NCBI GenBank assembly: GCA_902580215.1
Contig: CACHJT010000007.1
Span: forward strand, 1-52,666
Length of the DNA: 52,666 nt
Source: an uncultured Candidatus Actinomarina sp.
Lineage (GTDB): Bacteria; Actinomycetota; Acidimicrobiia; Actinomarinales; Actinomarinaceae
Direction of reading: 5' to 3'
In this document: in pieces, positions 1 to 8,660 of the stretch
How the letters are laid out: each line of letters opens with the position of its first letter
Position numbering within the stretch: the stretch's first letter is position 1
Notes under the pieces: model-generated
The model's input: only the letters and a program-made list of their open reading frames with translations
Told to the model about the DNA's origin: nothing
Databases searched by the model: none
Program-made: the position numbers and the translations under genes

Positions 1-373
1 GAAAAACACTTTCTCCAACTTCAGCTAAAGCTTCCGAACCACAAACTGAGTTTTCAAGTAGCTCAATTAGTGGTGCTGGTTCATACATTAACCCTGTGTA
101 GAAAACTAGATCTGCATCTGCTATTTTCCCAGCATCCTGTGGCGCTGGTTCATAGGTATGGGGATTAGCTTCTGGTGGCATTAATACTGTGAGATTAATG
201 CTATCTCCACCAACTTCACTAACAAACTCACCAATCATTGGTGTTGTTGCTACAACATTTAACTCTCTACCGTCAATTTCTGGACATCCTGCTTCCGAAC
301 TTCCACCGGAGCAAGCTATTAGTACTAATGACAGTGCAAGTACACCAATTTTAAAAATAGGTTTATTCTTCAA
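1..373 (-). CDS. znuA: zinc/manganese ABC transporter substrate-binding lipoprotein (ZnuA-like), partial
   Basis: Reading the minus strand from a TTG at 373 gives a signal peptide with a lipobox (LVLIAC), then a ZnuA/MntC-type start: ELNVVATTPMIGEFVSEVGG, followed by LMPPEANPHTYEP, whose His is the usual first metal ligand. The gene runs off the left edge after about 124 codons, so the rest of the binding site is not visible. An AGGAG sits just upstream of the TTG and decides the start. It is divergent from a Fur-family regulator with two operator-like palindromes between them, which points to zinc rather than manganese uptake. In the family this lipoprotein delivers metal to a ZnuBC importer at the membrane. 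Confidence 0.85.
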   Translation of the reverse strand, partial: MKNKPIFKIGVLALSLVLIACSGGSSEAGCPEIDGRELNVVATTPMIGEFVSEVGGDSINLTVLMPPEANPHTYEPAPQDAGKIADADLVFYTGLMYEPAPLIELLENSVCGSEALAEVGESVF

Positions 374-397
374 AATTCTCCTTCTAATTTATAACAA

Positions 398-457
398 TAA
401 ATGAGAATAAGTCTCATTTATTTTTATGTCAAGTATATTTGAGAATTTATCTCATTT
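398..457. promoter_or_regulatory. two Fur/Zur-box-like palindromes between znuA and zur
   Basis: Two inverted repeats lie between the divergent genes. The first (398-420) has near-perfect arms TAAATGAGA and TCTCATTTA around a 5 bp centre. The second (437-457) has the related arms ATTTGAGA and TCTCATTT. Both share the core TGAGA-N5-TCTCA. They overlap the space where both promoters must lie, so binding of the adjacent Fur-family protein would repress both directions. That it is Zur rather than Fur is inferred from the ZnuA neighbour. Confidence 0.7.
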
Positions 458-477
458 TTTTAAGTAATGAAAGTATA

Positions 478-924
478 ATGAAAAACATGACTCAAGAACC
501 AAGAAATATACTGTCTCAACACAAAGTTTCAATAACCAATCCCAGAATTATAGTTCTTGACACACTTCTTGATTTTGGGAACCCTATAACCATTGAGGAA
601 CTTCAGTCAAAACTAAAAGGTAAGGTCGCAAAGTCAACTTTGTATAGAGTTCTAAATGATCTTAAAAAAATAAATATTTTAAATGAGTTCACATCACCGG
701 ACAACGCAGTGGTTGTAGAGCTAATTCTGGAGGAAGATTCTCATCATCATCATCTTTTTTGTAGTGACTGTGGCGAAGTCATCGATGTTGAGTTAAGCGA
801 TGAATTTGAAATGATGCTTGTTAAGGAAATGGAAAAAGTTCAAAAAGAGCTTAATTTTGAAATTAAAGATCATAGAGTTGAGATGTTTGGATTATGTACT
901 GATGAATGTTCAAACTGTGAATAA
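478..924 (+). CDS. zur: Fur-family metal-dependent repressor, probably Zur
   Basis: A 148-residue protein with the Fur fold: an N-terminal winged helix (KSTLYRVLNDLKK, about residues 52-64), then a dimerisation/metal domain with HHHH at 89-92, CSDC at 95-98, and a C-terminal C140-C144-C147 cluster for structural zinc. An in-frame TTG further upstream (439) would fall inside the second operator palindrome, so the ATG at 478 is preferred; the ATG at 487 is also possible. Divergent from a ZnuA-like lipoprotein. Known family role: zinc-loaded dimer represses zinc-uptake genes. The zinc assignment is by context; ferric or manganese sensing is not excluded. Confidence 0.8.
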   Translation: MKNMTQEPRNILSQHKVSITNPRIIVLDTLLDFGNPITIEELQSKLKGKVAKSTLYRVLNDLKKINILNEFTSPDNAVVVELILEEDSHHHHLFCSDCGEVIDVELSDEFEMMLVKEMEKVQKELNFEIKDHRVEMFGLCTDECSNCE

Positions 925-927
925 ATA

Positions 928-1110
928 TTAAAAAATTAAAGCAATTAAATTAGCATTCAACAACATTGACTGAATCTGTTCAATAGTGTGATAATTTTGA
1001 ACAGCACTAGCAAGCGGTATTGTCATTGCCTCACCATTAATTGTGCTTTTAACAGCTAATGCACTTTCAATATAATCTTTTTGACTTAAACTAGTACAAG
1101 CTACACACAT
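928..1110 (-). CDS. small hypothetical protein, 60 aa
   Basis: A 60-codon reading frame convergent with zur, starting MCVACTSLSQKDY. An AGGGA is placed about 7 bases upstream of the ATG, which argues for translation. It has no membrane segment; CVAC near the start is a possible metal or disulfide pair. I do not recognise a family. It could be a chance ORF filling the gap between zur and the next gene. Confidence 0.4.
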   Translation of the reverse strand: MCVACTSLSQKDYIESALAVKSTINGEAMTIPLASAVQNYHTIEQIQSMLLNANLIALIF

Positions 1111-1176
1111 ATTATTTCCCTGTTTATATCTATATTGATTTTACAATAGTCTCAGACTTTTAAAAAGGCTAATTAA

Positions 1177-2412
1177 TTGAAATTACAAGGCAATTTATAT
1201 CACGGAATTATAAATGTTGGTGATTTGCCTATACCGTTCAATATGGTGCTTAATGCAGCGGTTTTAACTATTGTTCTTACTTTTGTATTTTTAAAAGTTT
1301 CATGGAAAGAATCAATTCTGACCTCAAAAGAAACTCTTTTCCCCACCAAACAGTCAACTAGTGGAAAGTTGTTTGGGTTGTTTATTTTAAGCTTACTTAC
1401 TGTTCCAGGGTTAATTAATAACGAACCTGCAACAGTCTCTATAACACCTTTGGTATTGTGGGTATTTTTATGGATTGGGGTTCCAGTTCTTGGCTTACTT
1501 TTTGGCGACTTGTATGCAAAATTTAACCCTCTTTCAATTTTAGTTAATAGAGAAGGTGATCCTAAAAATGTCTATCCTGCTGCTTTCTTGTTTGTATGTT
1601 TGACCTGGTTTGAGCTTGTTTGGAGTAAACCGGGAAACCCAAGACACATTGGAATTGTTTTCTTAATTTTATTTTTAACCGTGTCAGCATTACAGAGGTA
1701 CTTTAAAAAAACAATTATCGAAGTCGATCCCTTGCTTCTTTTGCATCACCTCTACAGCAAAATGAGGGTAACTAACAAAGCTCCTGTTTTTAAAACTCTC
1801 TTAAACAACTTAGCAAACCTCGCACAATTAAAAGGTATGGAGTATTTCATACTTCTTATGATTGGTACTGTCACTTATGATGGATTGAGGGAGACAACGT
1901 TTTGGTTTAATCTTTTTGGATCAAGAACATATGAAACATTTTTTTCAACTGTTGCTTTTCTCTCAATGAACTTACTTGTTATAGTTTTTTATAGATTTGC
2001 TTGCTTTTTTGCGATAAAAGTAAGTGGAGAAGATATTGAGTTAAATGAAATATCGCTTAAGTTTGGACACACAATGCTTCCAATTGCCTTTGCTTATCAT
2101 GTTACCCACTATCTAGGGTTGCTTTTATTTGAATCCCAAACAGTCCTGTATAGGCTCAATGATCCTTTTGGTTTTGGATGGAATCTTTTTAATATACAGA
2201 ATGCCACAGTTGACTACTTTTTAGAGCCTGTTGTGCTTTGGACAATAATGGTAATTGTGACACTTGCTGGACATATGATAAGTGTGGTATTGGCTCATGA
2301 TTTAGCGGTAAAAATTTTTGGCCATCAACAAAGTGATAAAACTCAATATATTTTCTTATTTATAACTGTTGCATTAACACTTCAGGCTTTGTTTGTATTA
2401 AGTGTCCCTTAA
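1177..2412 (+). CDS. multi-pass membrane protein of the actinobacterial family often labelled 'fenitrothion hydrolase'
   Basis: A 411-residue integral membrane protein with about nine to ten hydrophobic segments. The N-terminus (HGIINVGDLPIPFNMVL, then a first helix) resembles actinobacterial proteins beginning HGxGGRxDLPxPL that are annotated, on thin grounds, as fenitrothion hydrolase. Internal landmarks include NPLSILVNREGDP, an ALQRYF segment and a late FGHTMLPIAFAYHVTHY with several His residues that could bind metal. Start is TTG at 1177, with AGG ten bases upstream. Its last 15 bases overlap the convergent M48 protease gene. True function unknown; I would not trust the hydrolase label. 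Confidence 0.6.
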   Translation: MKLQGNLYHGIINVGDLPIPFNMVLNAAVLTIVLTFVFLKVSWKESILTSKETLFPTKQSTSGKLFGLFILSLLTVPGLINNEPATVSITPLVLWVFLWIGVPVLGLLFGDLYAKFNPLSILVNREGDPKNVYPAAFLFVCLTWFELVWSKPGNPRHIGIVFLILFLTVSALQRYFKKTIIEVDPLLLLHHLYSKMRVTNKAPVFKTLLNNLANLAQLKGMEYFILLMIGTVTYDGLRETTFWFNLFGSRTYETFFSTVAFLSMNLLVIVFYRFACFFAIKVSGEDIELNEISLKFGHTMLPIAFAYHVTHYLGLLLFESQTVLYRLNDPFGFGWNLFNIQNATVDYFLEPVVLWTIMVIVTLAGHMISVVLAHDLAVKIFGHQQSDKTQYIFLFITVALTLQALFVLSVP

Positions 2413-3672
2413 AGCTAGTTTATTTTCTATACTTGCAACTCTCTCTGCAATTGGAGGATGGGAGTAATAGTAAGAACTATATAAAGGGTCTGGAGTTAAA
2501 TTAGAAGCATTGTCTTTACTGAGCTTCAATAAGCCAGAAATCATATACTCACCATCAGTAAATTGGAATGAAAAATCATCGGCTTCAAACTCTCGCTTTC
2601 TAGATAGTGCTGAAGTAAACGGTTTTGTAAAGAATGTATATGAACCTGCAACTAAATAAAATAGTAAAAACTTAGAATATACTGTCAAAGATTCCAGTCC
2701 GTGATCAAGAAAGAAGTTATCACTTTTAAGTACTTCGCTTAGTATGTAGAAACCAATAAAACCAAACACTAAGGAACTAATTAGTGTCTTCCTTATGTGT
2801 CCTAACTTATAGTGTCCTAATTCATGACCAAGAATTGCTTCCATTTCATCTGGAGTAATTGTTTTTAACAGCGTATCAAAAAACACAATTCTTTTATTCT
2901 TCCCAAATCCAGTGAAAAAAGCATTGCCATGAGTACTTCGTAAACTTGCATTCATGACAAATAAGCCTTTTGATTTAAAATCTACTTTTTTTAATAATTT
3001 TTCTATTGGCTTTTTAAATTCTTCATTATCAAGTGGTTCAAATTTATTGAACAGCGGCATTATTAATACTGGGTAGAGAAAGAATATAATCGCCTGGAGA
3101 ATAAAGACAGCTCCAAATGCGTATATCCACCAATTGTCACCTAAATTTACAACTATATAGATTACAGTTGCGTAAATAATTGATGAGATAGTTGCAGAAA
3201 TTAACAAACTTTTAAACATGTCCGTTACGAATGTTTTTGTTGTTGTTTTGTTAAAGCCATGTTTTTCCTCAATAACAAATGTTGAGTATATAGATATTGG
3301 AATTGAAATTACCTGCTCAACTATCAACAATAAAAGTCCTAATAAAACTGCTCCGAGAACTTCTGATGAAGTTGTAGAGACAACTATTTCAGCTAGAAAA
3401 TTAAATAATCCTCCCAAAGTAAAAATTATCAATACTATAGCCGCAAAGAGAGCTGTAAAGATTTGAAATCTGATTCGATCAATATTGTAAACTATGGATT
3501 TCTTGTACTCTTCCTCAGTAACTACACCAACAAACCTTTCAGGAATAGCGTTTTTGTTTAATTCAATAGATTTAAGGTTTCTAATTTTCAAATATGTCTC
3601 AAGTAAAAATTTGATAGCTATCAGAGATATAAAAATAACAGTGAAGTTTGTAGAAGCTAAATATTCTTGCAT
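2398..3672 (-). CDS. M48-family membrane metalloprotease (Ste24/CAAX protease type)
   Basis: A 424-residue protein with the Ste24-type layout: an N-terminal multi-helix region with EKHGFNKTT (about 136-144), then a catalytic domain with the zinc motif HELGH (283-287) and the downstream ligand motif REFEADDFS. Membrane segments occupy roughly 10-30, 70-120, 155-205 and 295-345. The family cleaves or quality-controls membrane proteins from the cytoplasmic side using zinc. Bacterial members lack prenylated substrates, so the natural substrate is unknown. The length fits Ste24 better than the shorter HtpX. It ends by overlapping the convergent membrane-protein gene by 15 bases. Confidence 0.9.
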   Translation of the reverse strand: MQEYLASTNFTVIFISLIAIKFLLETYLKIRNLKSIELNKNAIPERFVGVVTEEEYKKSIVYNIDRIRFQIFTALFAAIVLIIFTLGGLFNFLAEIVVSTTSSEVLGAVLLGLLLLIVEQVISIPISIYSTFVIEEKHGFNKTTTKTFVTDMFKSLLISATISSIIYATVIYIVVNLGDNWWIYAFGAVFILQAIIFFLYPVLIMPLFNKFEPLDNEEFKKPIEKLLKKVDFKSKGLFVMNASLRSTHGNAFFTGFGKNKRIVFFDTLLKTITPDEMEAILGHELGHYKLGHIRKTLISSLVFGFIGFYILSEVLKSDNFFLDHGLESLTVYSKFLLFYLVAGSYTFFTKPFTSALSRKREFEADDFSFQFTDGEYMISGLLKLSKDNASNLTPDPLYSSYYYSHPPIAERVASIENKLALRDT

Positions 3673-3699
3673 AGTTGAATTAGTTTAACATAAATATTT

Positions 3700-4470
3700 T
3701 TATTGACCGAAGCGGCGTTCTCTTTGAGAGTATTCTCTCAAGCAACGAAGAAAGTCGATTTTTCTAAATTCAGGCCAGTAAACATCTTGAAAAATTACTT
3801 CAGAGTAAGCACTTTGCCATAATAAAAACCCTGACAACCTTGACTCTCCACTTGTTCTAATAATTAAATCAATATCTGGAGTTTCTGGAGAATATAAATG
3901 TTGTCGTAATTGCTCATCAGTTACATTCTCAAGTAATTCGTCAAAATCATTGTGATCGTTTCTGTTTTGGTCAATCAATCCCTTAATGGCATCTAAAATT
4001 TCTTGTCGACCTCCGTAACCCAAAGCAATTGTTAAAGTTTTTTGCCCTCCACCTCTAACTTCTTTAAGCTGTTTAATAGTTTCTTGTAAAAAATCTGGCA
4101 AAAGATCTGTGGACCCAATAAATTCAATTTTAAAGTTATCGACTACGTCATCAATTAATAGCTCTTCAAAGAGTTCATTCAGTACTTGAAAGTACGGTTC
4201 AAGTTCTTCTTGTGGTCTTGATAGATTTTCTCTTGATAAAAGCCAACTTGTGATGAAATCAATCCCCACCTCATCACACCATCCGATGCACTCCTTAAGT
4301 CTTGTCATGCCGATTTTATATGAAACTTCAAAACTTAGTAATCCTTCTTTCCTTGCGTACCTTCTGTGACCATCATGAATTAATCCGATGTGTTTAGGTA
4401 AGTTTTCATTAACTAATTTGTTACGTAAACGATTTTCATAAATTGAGTAAATTAATCTTGGAGAGGACAT
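3700..4470 (-). CDS. uppS: cis-prenyltransferase (isoprenyl diphosphate synthase, UppS family)
   Basis: A 256-residue protein with the UppS motifs: HDGHRRYAR (32-40, with the catalytic Asp at 33), TSWLLSRENLSRP, and the C-terminal IRTSGESRLSGFLLWQSAY and WPEF. It condenses isopentenyl diphosphate in the cis configuration to make the lipid carrier for peptidoglycan or a shorter precursor. The usual DGNGRW is here DGHRRY: the His and Arg replace Asn and Gly, which is closer to actinobacterial short-chain Z-prenyl synthases. Chain length therefore cannot be decided. It lies 3 bases downstream of the aminopeptidase gene on the same strand, so they are probably co-transcribed. Confidence 0.88.
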   Translation of the reverse strand: MSSPRLIYSIYENRLRNKLVNENLPKHIGLIHDGHRRYARKEGLLSFEVSYKIGMTRLKECIGWCDEVGIDFITSWLLSRENLSRPQEELEPYFQVLNELFEELLIDDVVDNFKIEFIGSTDLLPDFLQETIKQLKEVRGGGQKTLTIALGYGGRQEILDAIKGLIDQNRNDHNDFDELLENVTDEQLRQHLYSPETPDIDLIIRTSGESRLSGFLLWQSAYSEVIFQDVYWPEFRKIDFLRCLREYSQRERRFGQ

Positions 4471-4473
4471 TTT

Positions 4474-5895
4474 TTAGGCTGTAACTGCTTCTATTTCTTC
4501 GATTGTTTTTGGAGCATTCTCTGTGAGGTTCATTGGTCCGTTGTTTGTACAAACAATATCATCTTCAATTCTTACACCAATACCTAAGAGATCTTTAGGG
4601 ATTTCATGTTTTACTGTTTTAGCATTCATCATTTCTTCTTTTTCTAATTTTGTAGCTTTCTCCATACCCATAATTTTTCTACGTTCTCTGATTTCATTTG
4701 GGTCTCTTTCAAGTAATGGGAATTCAATTACAGGCTTTGTTGGTCTTACATAGATTCCTGGCTCTATGGTTGTCACCATTCCATGTTCAAATGCTCTTGG
4801 TTGTCCATTAACTTCATTGCTACCAGCATCATGAACATCAAGTCCTAGCCAGTGTCCAGTCCCATGCATAAAGAATTCGAAAAAATGCATCATTGAGATT
4901 GTTTCTTCTACACCAAGTGGCACTAGTTTTAAATTAACCAATGATTCAGATAACGTTTTTATAGTTTGTTGGTGTACCTCCTTCATTGAGTTGCCTACAA
5001 CTACTCCTTCTATGCCTTCATTTTGTACCTTTAACACTTCTTCATATACATCTTTTTGAGGTGACGTAAACTTTCCAGATACAGGAAAAGTACGGGTTAC
5101 ATCTGAAGAGTACATTCCATACTCTGCTGCTGCATCAATTAGAAGTAGGCTTCCTTCATCAAGCTGATCTCTATTTGTTGAGTAGTGAAGTATGCAAGCA
5201 TTGTGACCACCAGCAACTATTGAGGGGTAGCCTAATCTTTCTGCACCTCTATCATAAAATATCCTTTCCATCTCTGCACCAACTTGATACTCGTACATTC
5301 CAGCATTTGCAGTTTTCATTGCATGAATATGACCTTCGACGGTTATATCACAGGCTTTTGTTAGTAGCTCAATCTCTCCATCACTTTTAATTAATCTAAG
5401 TTCTGAAATGAGTGGTTGTAGTGAATACAGTGTTGCGTTACTGAAATCAGTACCTCGTTGGTCATACGGAACTGCATGGGTTAGTACTTTCTTATCGTAT
5501 TTTTCGAAATTATTTGAAGAGTAATCACAATAAATATCGTTAAATCCTCTGAGCAAGTTCGGAAGTATTTTTTCGTAGTCTTGAAATGAATAAGCTTTTA
5601 AAGCTTCATAATCATCAACGGCACCAGACTGACCTAAACGTTTACCTTCCCATGTCTCCATTTCCTCATTCCTATCTTGAACAAACAGGTGCAACTCAGG
5701 TTCTGAGTCTTTGATGAGGATTACAGCATGGGCATCAGGTTCAGGCCATTCTGTTAAATAATAAAAATTTGAATCTTGTCGAAATGGATACCAAGTGTCA
5801 TTATTTCTGTAAACAATGCTTCCACTATGTAGAATGACAGCACCATTTTTTATTTGTTTTGCCAAGTTTTCTCTGGCAATTTTTGAATTACCCAT
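4474..5895 (-). CDS. pepP: Xaa-Pro aminopeptidase (M24B, PepP type)
   Basis: A 473-residue enzyme with an N-terminal AMP_N domain (about 1-160) and a C-terminal pita-bread M24 domain. Metal ligands are visible: the two Asp in LLIDAAAEYGMYSSDVTRT (about 254 and 265), His in HGTGHWLGLDVHD, Glu in IEPGIYV and Glu in GVRIEDD. This is the complete set for a dinuclear manganese site. It removes the first residue from peptides with proline in second position, in the cytoplasm. No clear ribosome-binding site precedes the ATG, so the transcript may be leaderless. Upstream partner of the cis-prenyltransferase gene. Confidence 0.92.
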   Translation of the reverse strand: MGNSKIARENLAKQIKNGAVILHSGSIVYRNNDTWYPFRQDSNFYYLTEWPEPDAHAVILIKDSEPELHLFVQDRNEEMETWEGKRLGQSGAVDDYEALKAYSFQDYEKILPNLLRGFNDIYCDYSSNNFEKYDKKVLTHAVPYDQRGTDFSNATLYSLQPLISELRLIKSDGEIELLTKACDITVEGHIHAMKTANAGMYEYQVGAEMERIFYDRGAERLGYPSIVAGGHNACILHYSTNRDQLDEGSLLLIDAAAEYGMYSSDVTRTFPVSGKFTSPQKDVYEEVLKVQNEGIEGVVVGNSMKEVHQQTIKTLSESLVNLKLVPLGVEETISMMHFFEFFMHGTGHWLGLDVHDAGSNEVNGQPRAFEHGMVTTIEPGIYVRPTKPVIEFPLLERDPNEIRERRKIMGMEKATKLEKEEMMNAKTVKHEIPKDLLGIGVRIEDDIVCTNNGPMNLTENAPKTIEEIEAVTA

Positions 5896-5941
5896 TACTG
5901 AATAAGAATAATCTATTAAGCAATAAAAAAGCTAGTGGTTT

Positions 5942-6748
5942 TTATATTGACACTAGAAATTCACGAAGAATTGGATTCCAGTGTGTTTCGTTGTGCTGGC
6001 CTTTTTCTTTGAAAACGAAATTAGTTTTGATGTTGTTCAACTTGAGTTCCTCTTCAATTTTTTTAACACCAGAAACATAGAAATCATTATTATTTGAAAA
6101 ATCTAAATCCCATTCCTTAGGAAATATGTTTTTTACTTGGTCACCAAAAATATCTCCCTCTTTTGTTCCAACTGATAAATTGCAAATAGATTTTTTACTT
6201 AAGTTATTTAGATCGTTAACTATCCCTGGAAATCCAAACCAAAATGCTGGAGAAAGAGAGATTATGTTCTCAAAAGATGGATTTAGAATACCTGTCTTTA
6301 TTGACATTAACCCTCCCATCGATGCTCCCATGACAATTTTTTTTAAATTAGCTACATCTATGTCGTAATCACCATAAATCTGTGGTAAGTGATCTTCTAA
6401 TATGGACTCTATGTGCATAGTTGCAAAGTTTTCTTGTTCGCCTCTTGGGTAGGGGTTGTATTGTTTTTGTCTGCTAGAGTTTGAGGTCACAGCTACAACA
6501 AAATAACCTCTGTTTTCTCTTTCCTCTAAATCGGTCAACAGTGATTCTAAATTAAAAAAATAACCATATGAACTCTTTGATTTTAAGAATAAATTTTCCG
6601 CATCAAACGCAAGAATCATATGAGTAACTCTCTTGAACTTTGGAAATCTGACCAAATAGTTATTTGTGTCTCCAAGGTTTATATCTACAACCGGTTGGCT
6701 TATGTAGATGTTTTCTAAACTTTTATCGTATTCTGAAAATAGCAGCAT
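5942..6748 (-). CDS. esterase, alpha/beta hydrolase of the esterase-D family
   Basis: A 268-residue protein with a nucleophile elbow GASMGG (Ser in the middle), followed by SLSPAFWFG, and a late KGQHNETHW supplying the catalytic His; an Asp or Glu of the triad would be in VGTKEGD. These are features of the PF00756 group (enterochelin esterase, feruloyl esterase, antigen-85-like). No signal peptide is visible, so it is likely cytoplasmic. Substrate cannot be told. It starts 4 bases after the argR stop codon on the same strand, suggesting joint transcription with argR. Confidence 0.75.
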   Translation of the reverse strand: MLLFSEYDKSLENIYISQPVVDINLGDTNNYLVRFPKFKRVTHMILAFDAENLFLKSKSSYGYFFNLESLLTDLEERENRGYFVVAVTSNSSRQKQYNPYPRGEQENFATMHIESILEDHLPQIYGDYDIDVANLKKIVMGASMGGLMSIKTGILNPSFENIISLSPAFWFGFPGIVNDLNNLSKKSICNLSVGTKEGDIFGDQVKNIFPKEWDLDFSNNNDFYVSGVKKIEEELKLNNIKTNFVFKEKGQHNETHWNPILREFLVSI

Positions 6749-6752
6749 TAAG

Positions 6753-7214
6753 TTATTTTATATTATCCTCAATTGTCTTTGCTACTTCTCTTGCTTTTGA
6801 TTCATCAGTAGAAATTATTAATACAACATTATCACCTGCAATTGAAGCAACAATATTGTCGATATATAAATTATCAATGGACTCTGCAATCACTTGTGCG
6901 GCTGCTGTTGTGGTTTTAACAACAACTTGGTTTGAAACTGGTTCTACATCGAGTACAAAATCTTCTAATGCTTTTTTCGCAATTTTAACCTGCGCATTGT
7001 TATCTTGATTTTTAGGAAGCACATAAATTAGTCTTCCATTTTTTAATCTTTTCTTGATTGCTCCAAGTTCATTTAGATCTCTAGATAGTGTTGCTTGGGT
7101 AATTTGAATGTTATTTTTCTTAAGAAGTCCTTTAAGTTGATTTTGTGAAGAGACATTTTCTGAATCTATAAAATCTGCAATTAATCTTTGTCTTTGAATA
7201 GTTGATTTCTTCAT
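6753..7214 (-). CDS. argR: arginine repressor ArgR
   Basis: A 153-residue protein with the ArgR N-terminal winged helix carrying the recognition motif ITQATLSRDLNELGA, and a C-terminal hexamerisation/arginine-binding domain with TAAAQVIAESID and SIAGDNVVLI (GDN is the arginine-contact region). It represses arginine biosynthesis when bound to arginine. I choose the ATG at 7214 because the alternative ATG at 7229 lies within the ARG-box region; neither has a clear ribosome-binding site. No arginine genes are in the window; it sits between cca and an esterase gene. Confidence 0.92.
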   Translation of the reverse strand: MKKSTIQRQRLIADFIDSENVSSQNQLKGLLKKNNIQITQATLSRDLNELGAIKKRLKNGRLIYVLPKNQDNNAQVKIAKKALEDFVLDVEPVSNQVVVKTTTAAAQVIAESIDNLYIDNIVASIAGDNVVLIISTDESKAREVAKTIEDNIK

Positions 7215-7249
7215 TGTATAAATATACATGTAAATGAATATTTATACAA
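7214..7249. promoter_or_regulatory. tandem ARG-box-like operators upstream of argR
   Basis: The 36 bases upstream of argR hold a large inverted repeat with identical 12-base arms (TTGTATAAATAT and ATATTTATACAA) around a 12-base centre. Each half reads as an ARG box: TGTATAAATATACA and TGAATATTTATACA, both close to the general pattern TGAAT-N4-ATTCA. Two boxes spaced this way fit binding by an ArgR hexamer and hence autorepression. The sites fall in the short gap between cca and argR and touch the chosen argR start. Confidence 0.72.
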
Positions 7250-8623
7250 TTATAAATTATTGAAAGTTTCCTTAGCTAGTTTTATCGCTTCCTCTTTAGA
7301 AACTTCACCCTCATTAATTCTTTGCTGATATAAGGCCTTCATAATCACACCGACTTTTGGGCCTGGTTCTAAATCAAAAAGACTCATAATTTCATCTCCG
7401 CTAATTGGTGGTCTTAGTTTTGACATTTCTTCTTTTTCTAAAACTTCTTTTATTCTTGTCTCCATCTCATCAAGTTTTTCAAAAATTTCCTGAGCTTTTT
7501 GTTTATTTTTAGTTGTTACATCGGCTCTAACTAAGTTATTGAGATCTTCCAAAACTTCACCAGCATCAACAATATATCTTCTAACTGCAGAATCTGTCCA
7601 GCCCATTTTAAATGTGTGAGGTCTTAGGTGCAGCTCAACTAAACTCGCAACATTCTTGATAGTTTTTTTATCGTACTTTAAGTTTTGTAAAATTTTTTTT
7701 GTCATTTTTGCACCTACGACTTCGTGATGTCGAAAATGAACTTTTCCATTTTCAATACCTTTTGTGTTTGGTTTAGCAATATCATGAAACAAAGCTCCTA
7801 GTCTTCGAATTAGTGTGGGCGATACATTGTCAACTACCTGGAGAGTATGTTCATAAACATCTTTATGGTGATGATTAGGATCGACCTCAATTTTAAGTTC
7901 ATTTAATTCAGGAAGGATATAAGAACTTAAACCACTTTCTACAAAAGTTCTTAGGCCAAGTGAGGGATTTTTACCCACAAGTAGTTTAGATATTTCATCT
8001 CTTATTCTTTCAACAGATACTATTTTGATTCTTTCAACGTTATCTCTCATTGCTACATAAGTATCGTTATCAGGTGAAAATCCGTGAGTACTTATAAACC
8101 TACAAACCCTTAACATTCTTAAAGGGTCATCTGAAAAAGAAATAATTGGATCATCAGGAGTTCTGATTGTTCCTGAAGCTAGATCTTTTAGGCCTAAAAA
8201 TGGGTCAACAAGTTCATTTTCTTTAATCGAATAGGCTATTGAATTAATTGTAAAGTCTCTTCTGGAGAGATCTGTATTTAAGTCTGCTGCTGATTCAATA
8301 GATGGGTTTCGTGAAGAGTTTTCATATGTGTCTTTCCTGTATGTGGTTATGTGAACTGAGTTATCATCAATCTGCAGTTCAATAGTTCCAAACTCTCTAC
8401 CAATTTCTGTTGTTTTATATCCGTTATTGTTTAACAAACTTATGGACTCTTCTGGGGTTGCATTGGTTGTAAAATCAAAATCTTTAGTATCAATATCTAA
8501 TATGCCGTCTCGAACAGCCCCTCCGACAAGGTAGAACTCAAAATCATTTGATATGTAAAGATCAGAAACGACTTTTAAATATTCGTTTTTGTCAATTAGG
8601 TTTAATAAGGTTCTTGGTACCAT
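7250..8623 (-). CDS. cca: CCA-adding tRNA nucleotidyltransferase with HD domain
   Basis: A 457-residue protein. The N-terminal nucleotidyltransferase domain has GGAVRDG (about 34-40) and the catalytic DTKDFDFTT; RRDFTINSIAY follows. The middle is an RNA-binding head, and an HD phosphohydrolase domain contains LGALFHDIAKP and FRHHEVVGA. This is the actinobacterial PcnA/Cca type that adds or repairs the 3' CCA of tRNAs. Position and polarity match pcnA of Mycobacterium, divergent from a Nudix gene and near the origin. Only 37 bases separate the two start codons, so the promoters overlap. Confidence 0.93.
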   Translation of the reverse strand: MVPRTLLNLIDKNEYLKVVSDLYISNDFEFYLVGGAVRDGILDIDTKDFDFTTNATPEESISLLNNNGYKTTEIGREFGTIELQIDDNSVHITTYRKDTYENSSRNPSIESAADLNTDLSRRDFTINSIAYSIKENELVDPFLGLKDLASGTIRTPDDPIISFSDDPLRMLRVCRFISTHGFSPDNDTYVAMRDNVERIKIVSVERIRDEISKLLVGKNPSLGLRTFVESGLSSYILPELNELKIEVDPNHHHKDVYEHTLQVVDNVSPTLIRRLGALFHDIAKPNTKGIENGKVHFRHHEVVGAKMTKKILQNLKYDKKTIKNVASLVELHLRPHTFKMGWTDSAVRRYIVDAGEVLEDLNNLVRADVTTKNKQKAQEIFEKLDEMETRIKEVLEKEEMSKLRPPISGDEIMSLFDLEPGPKVGVIMKALYQQRINEGEVSKEEAIKLAKETFNNL

Positions 8624-8660
8624 ATGGATAGCTTAGAAGAAGAATGGAAACAATAGAAGT

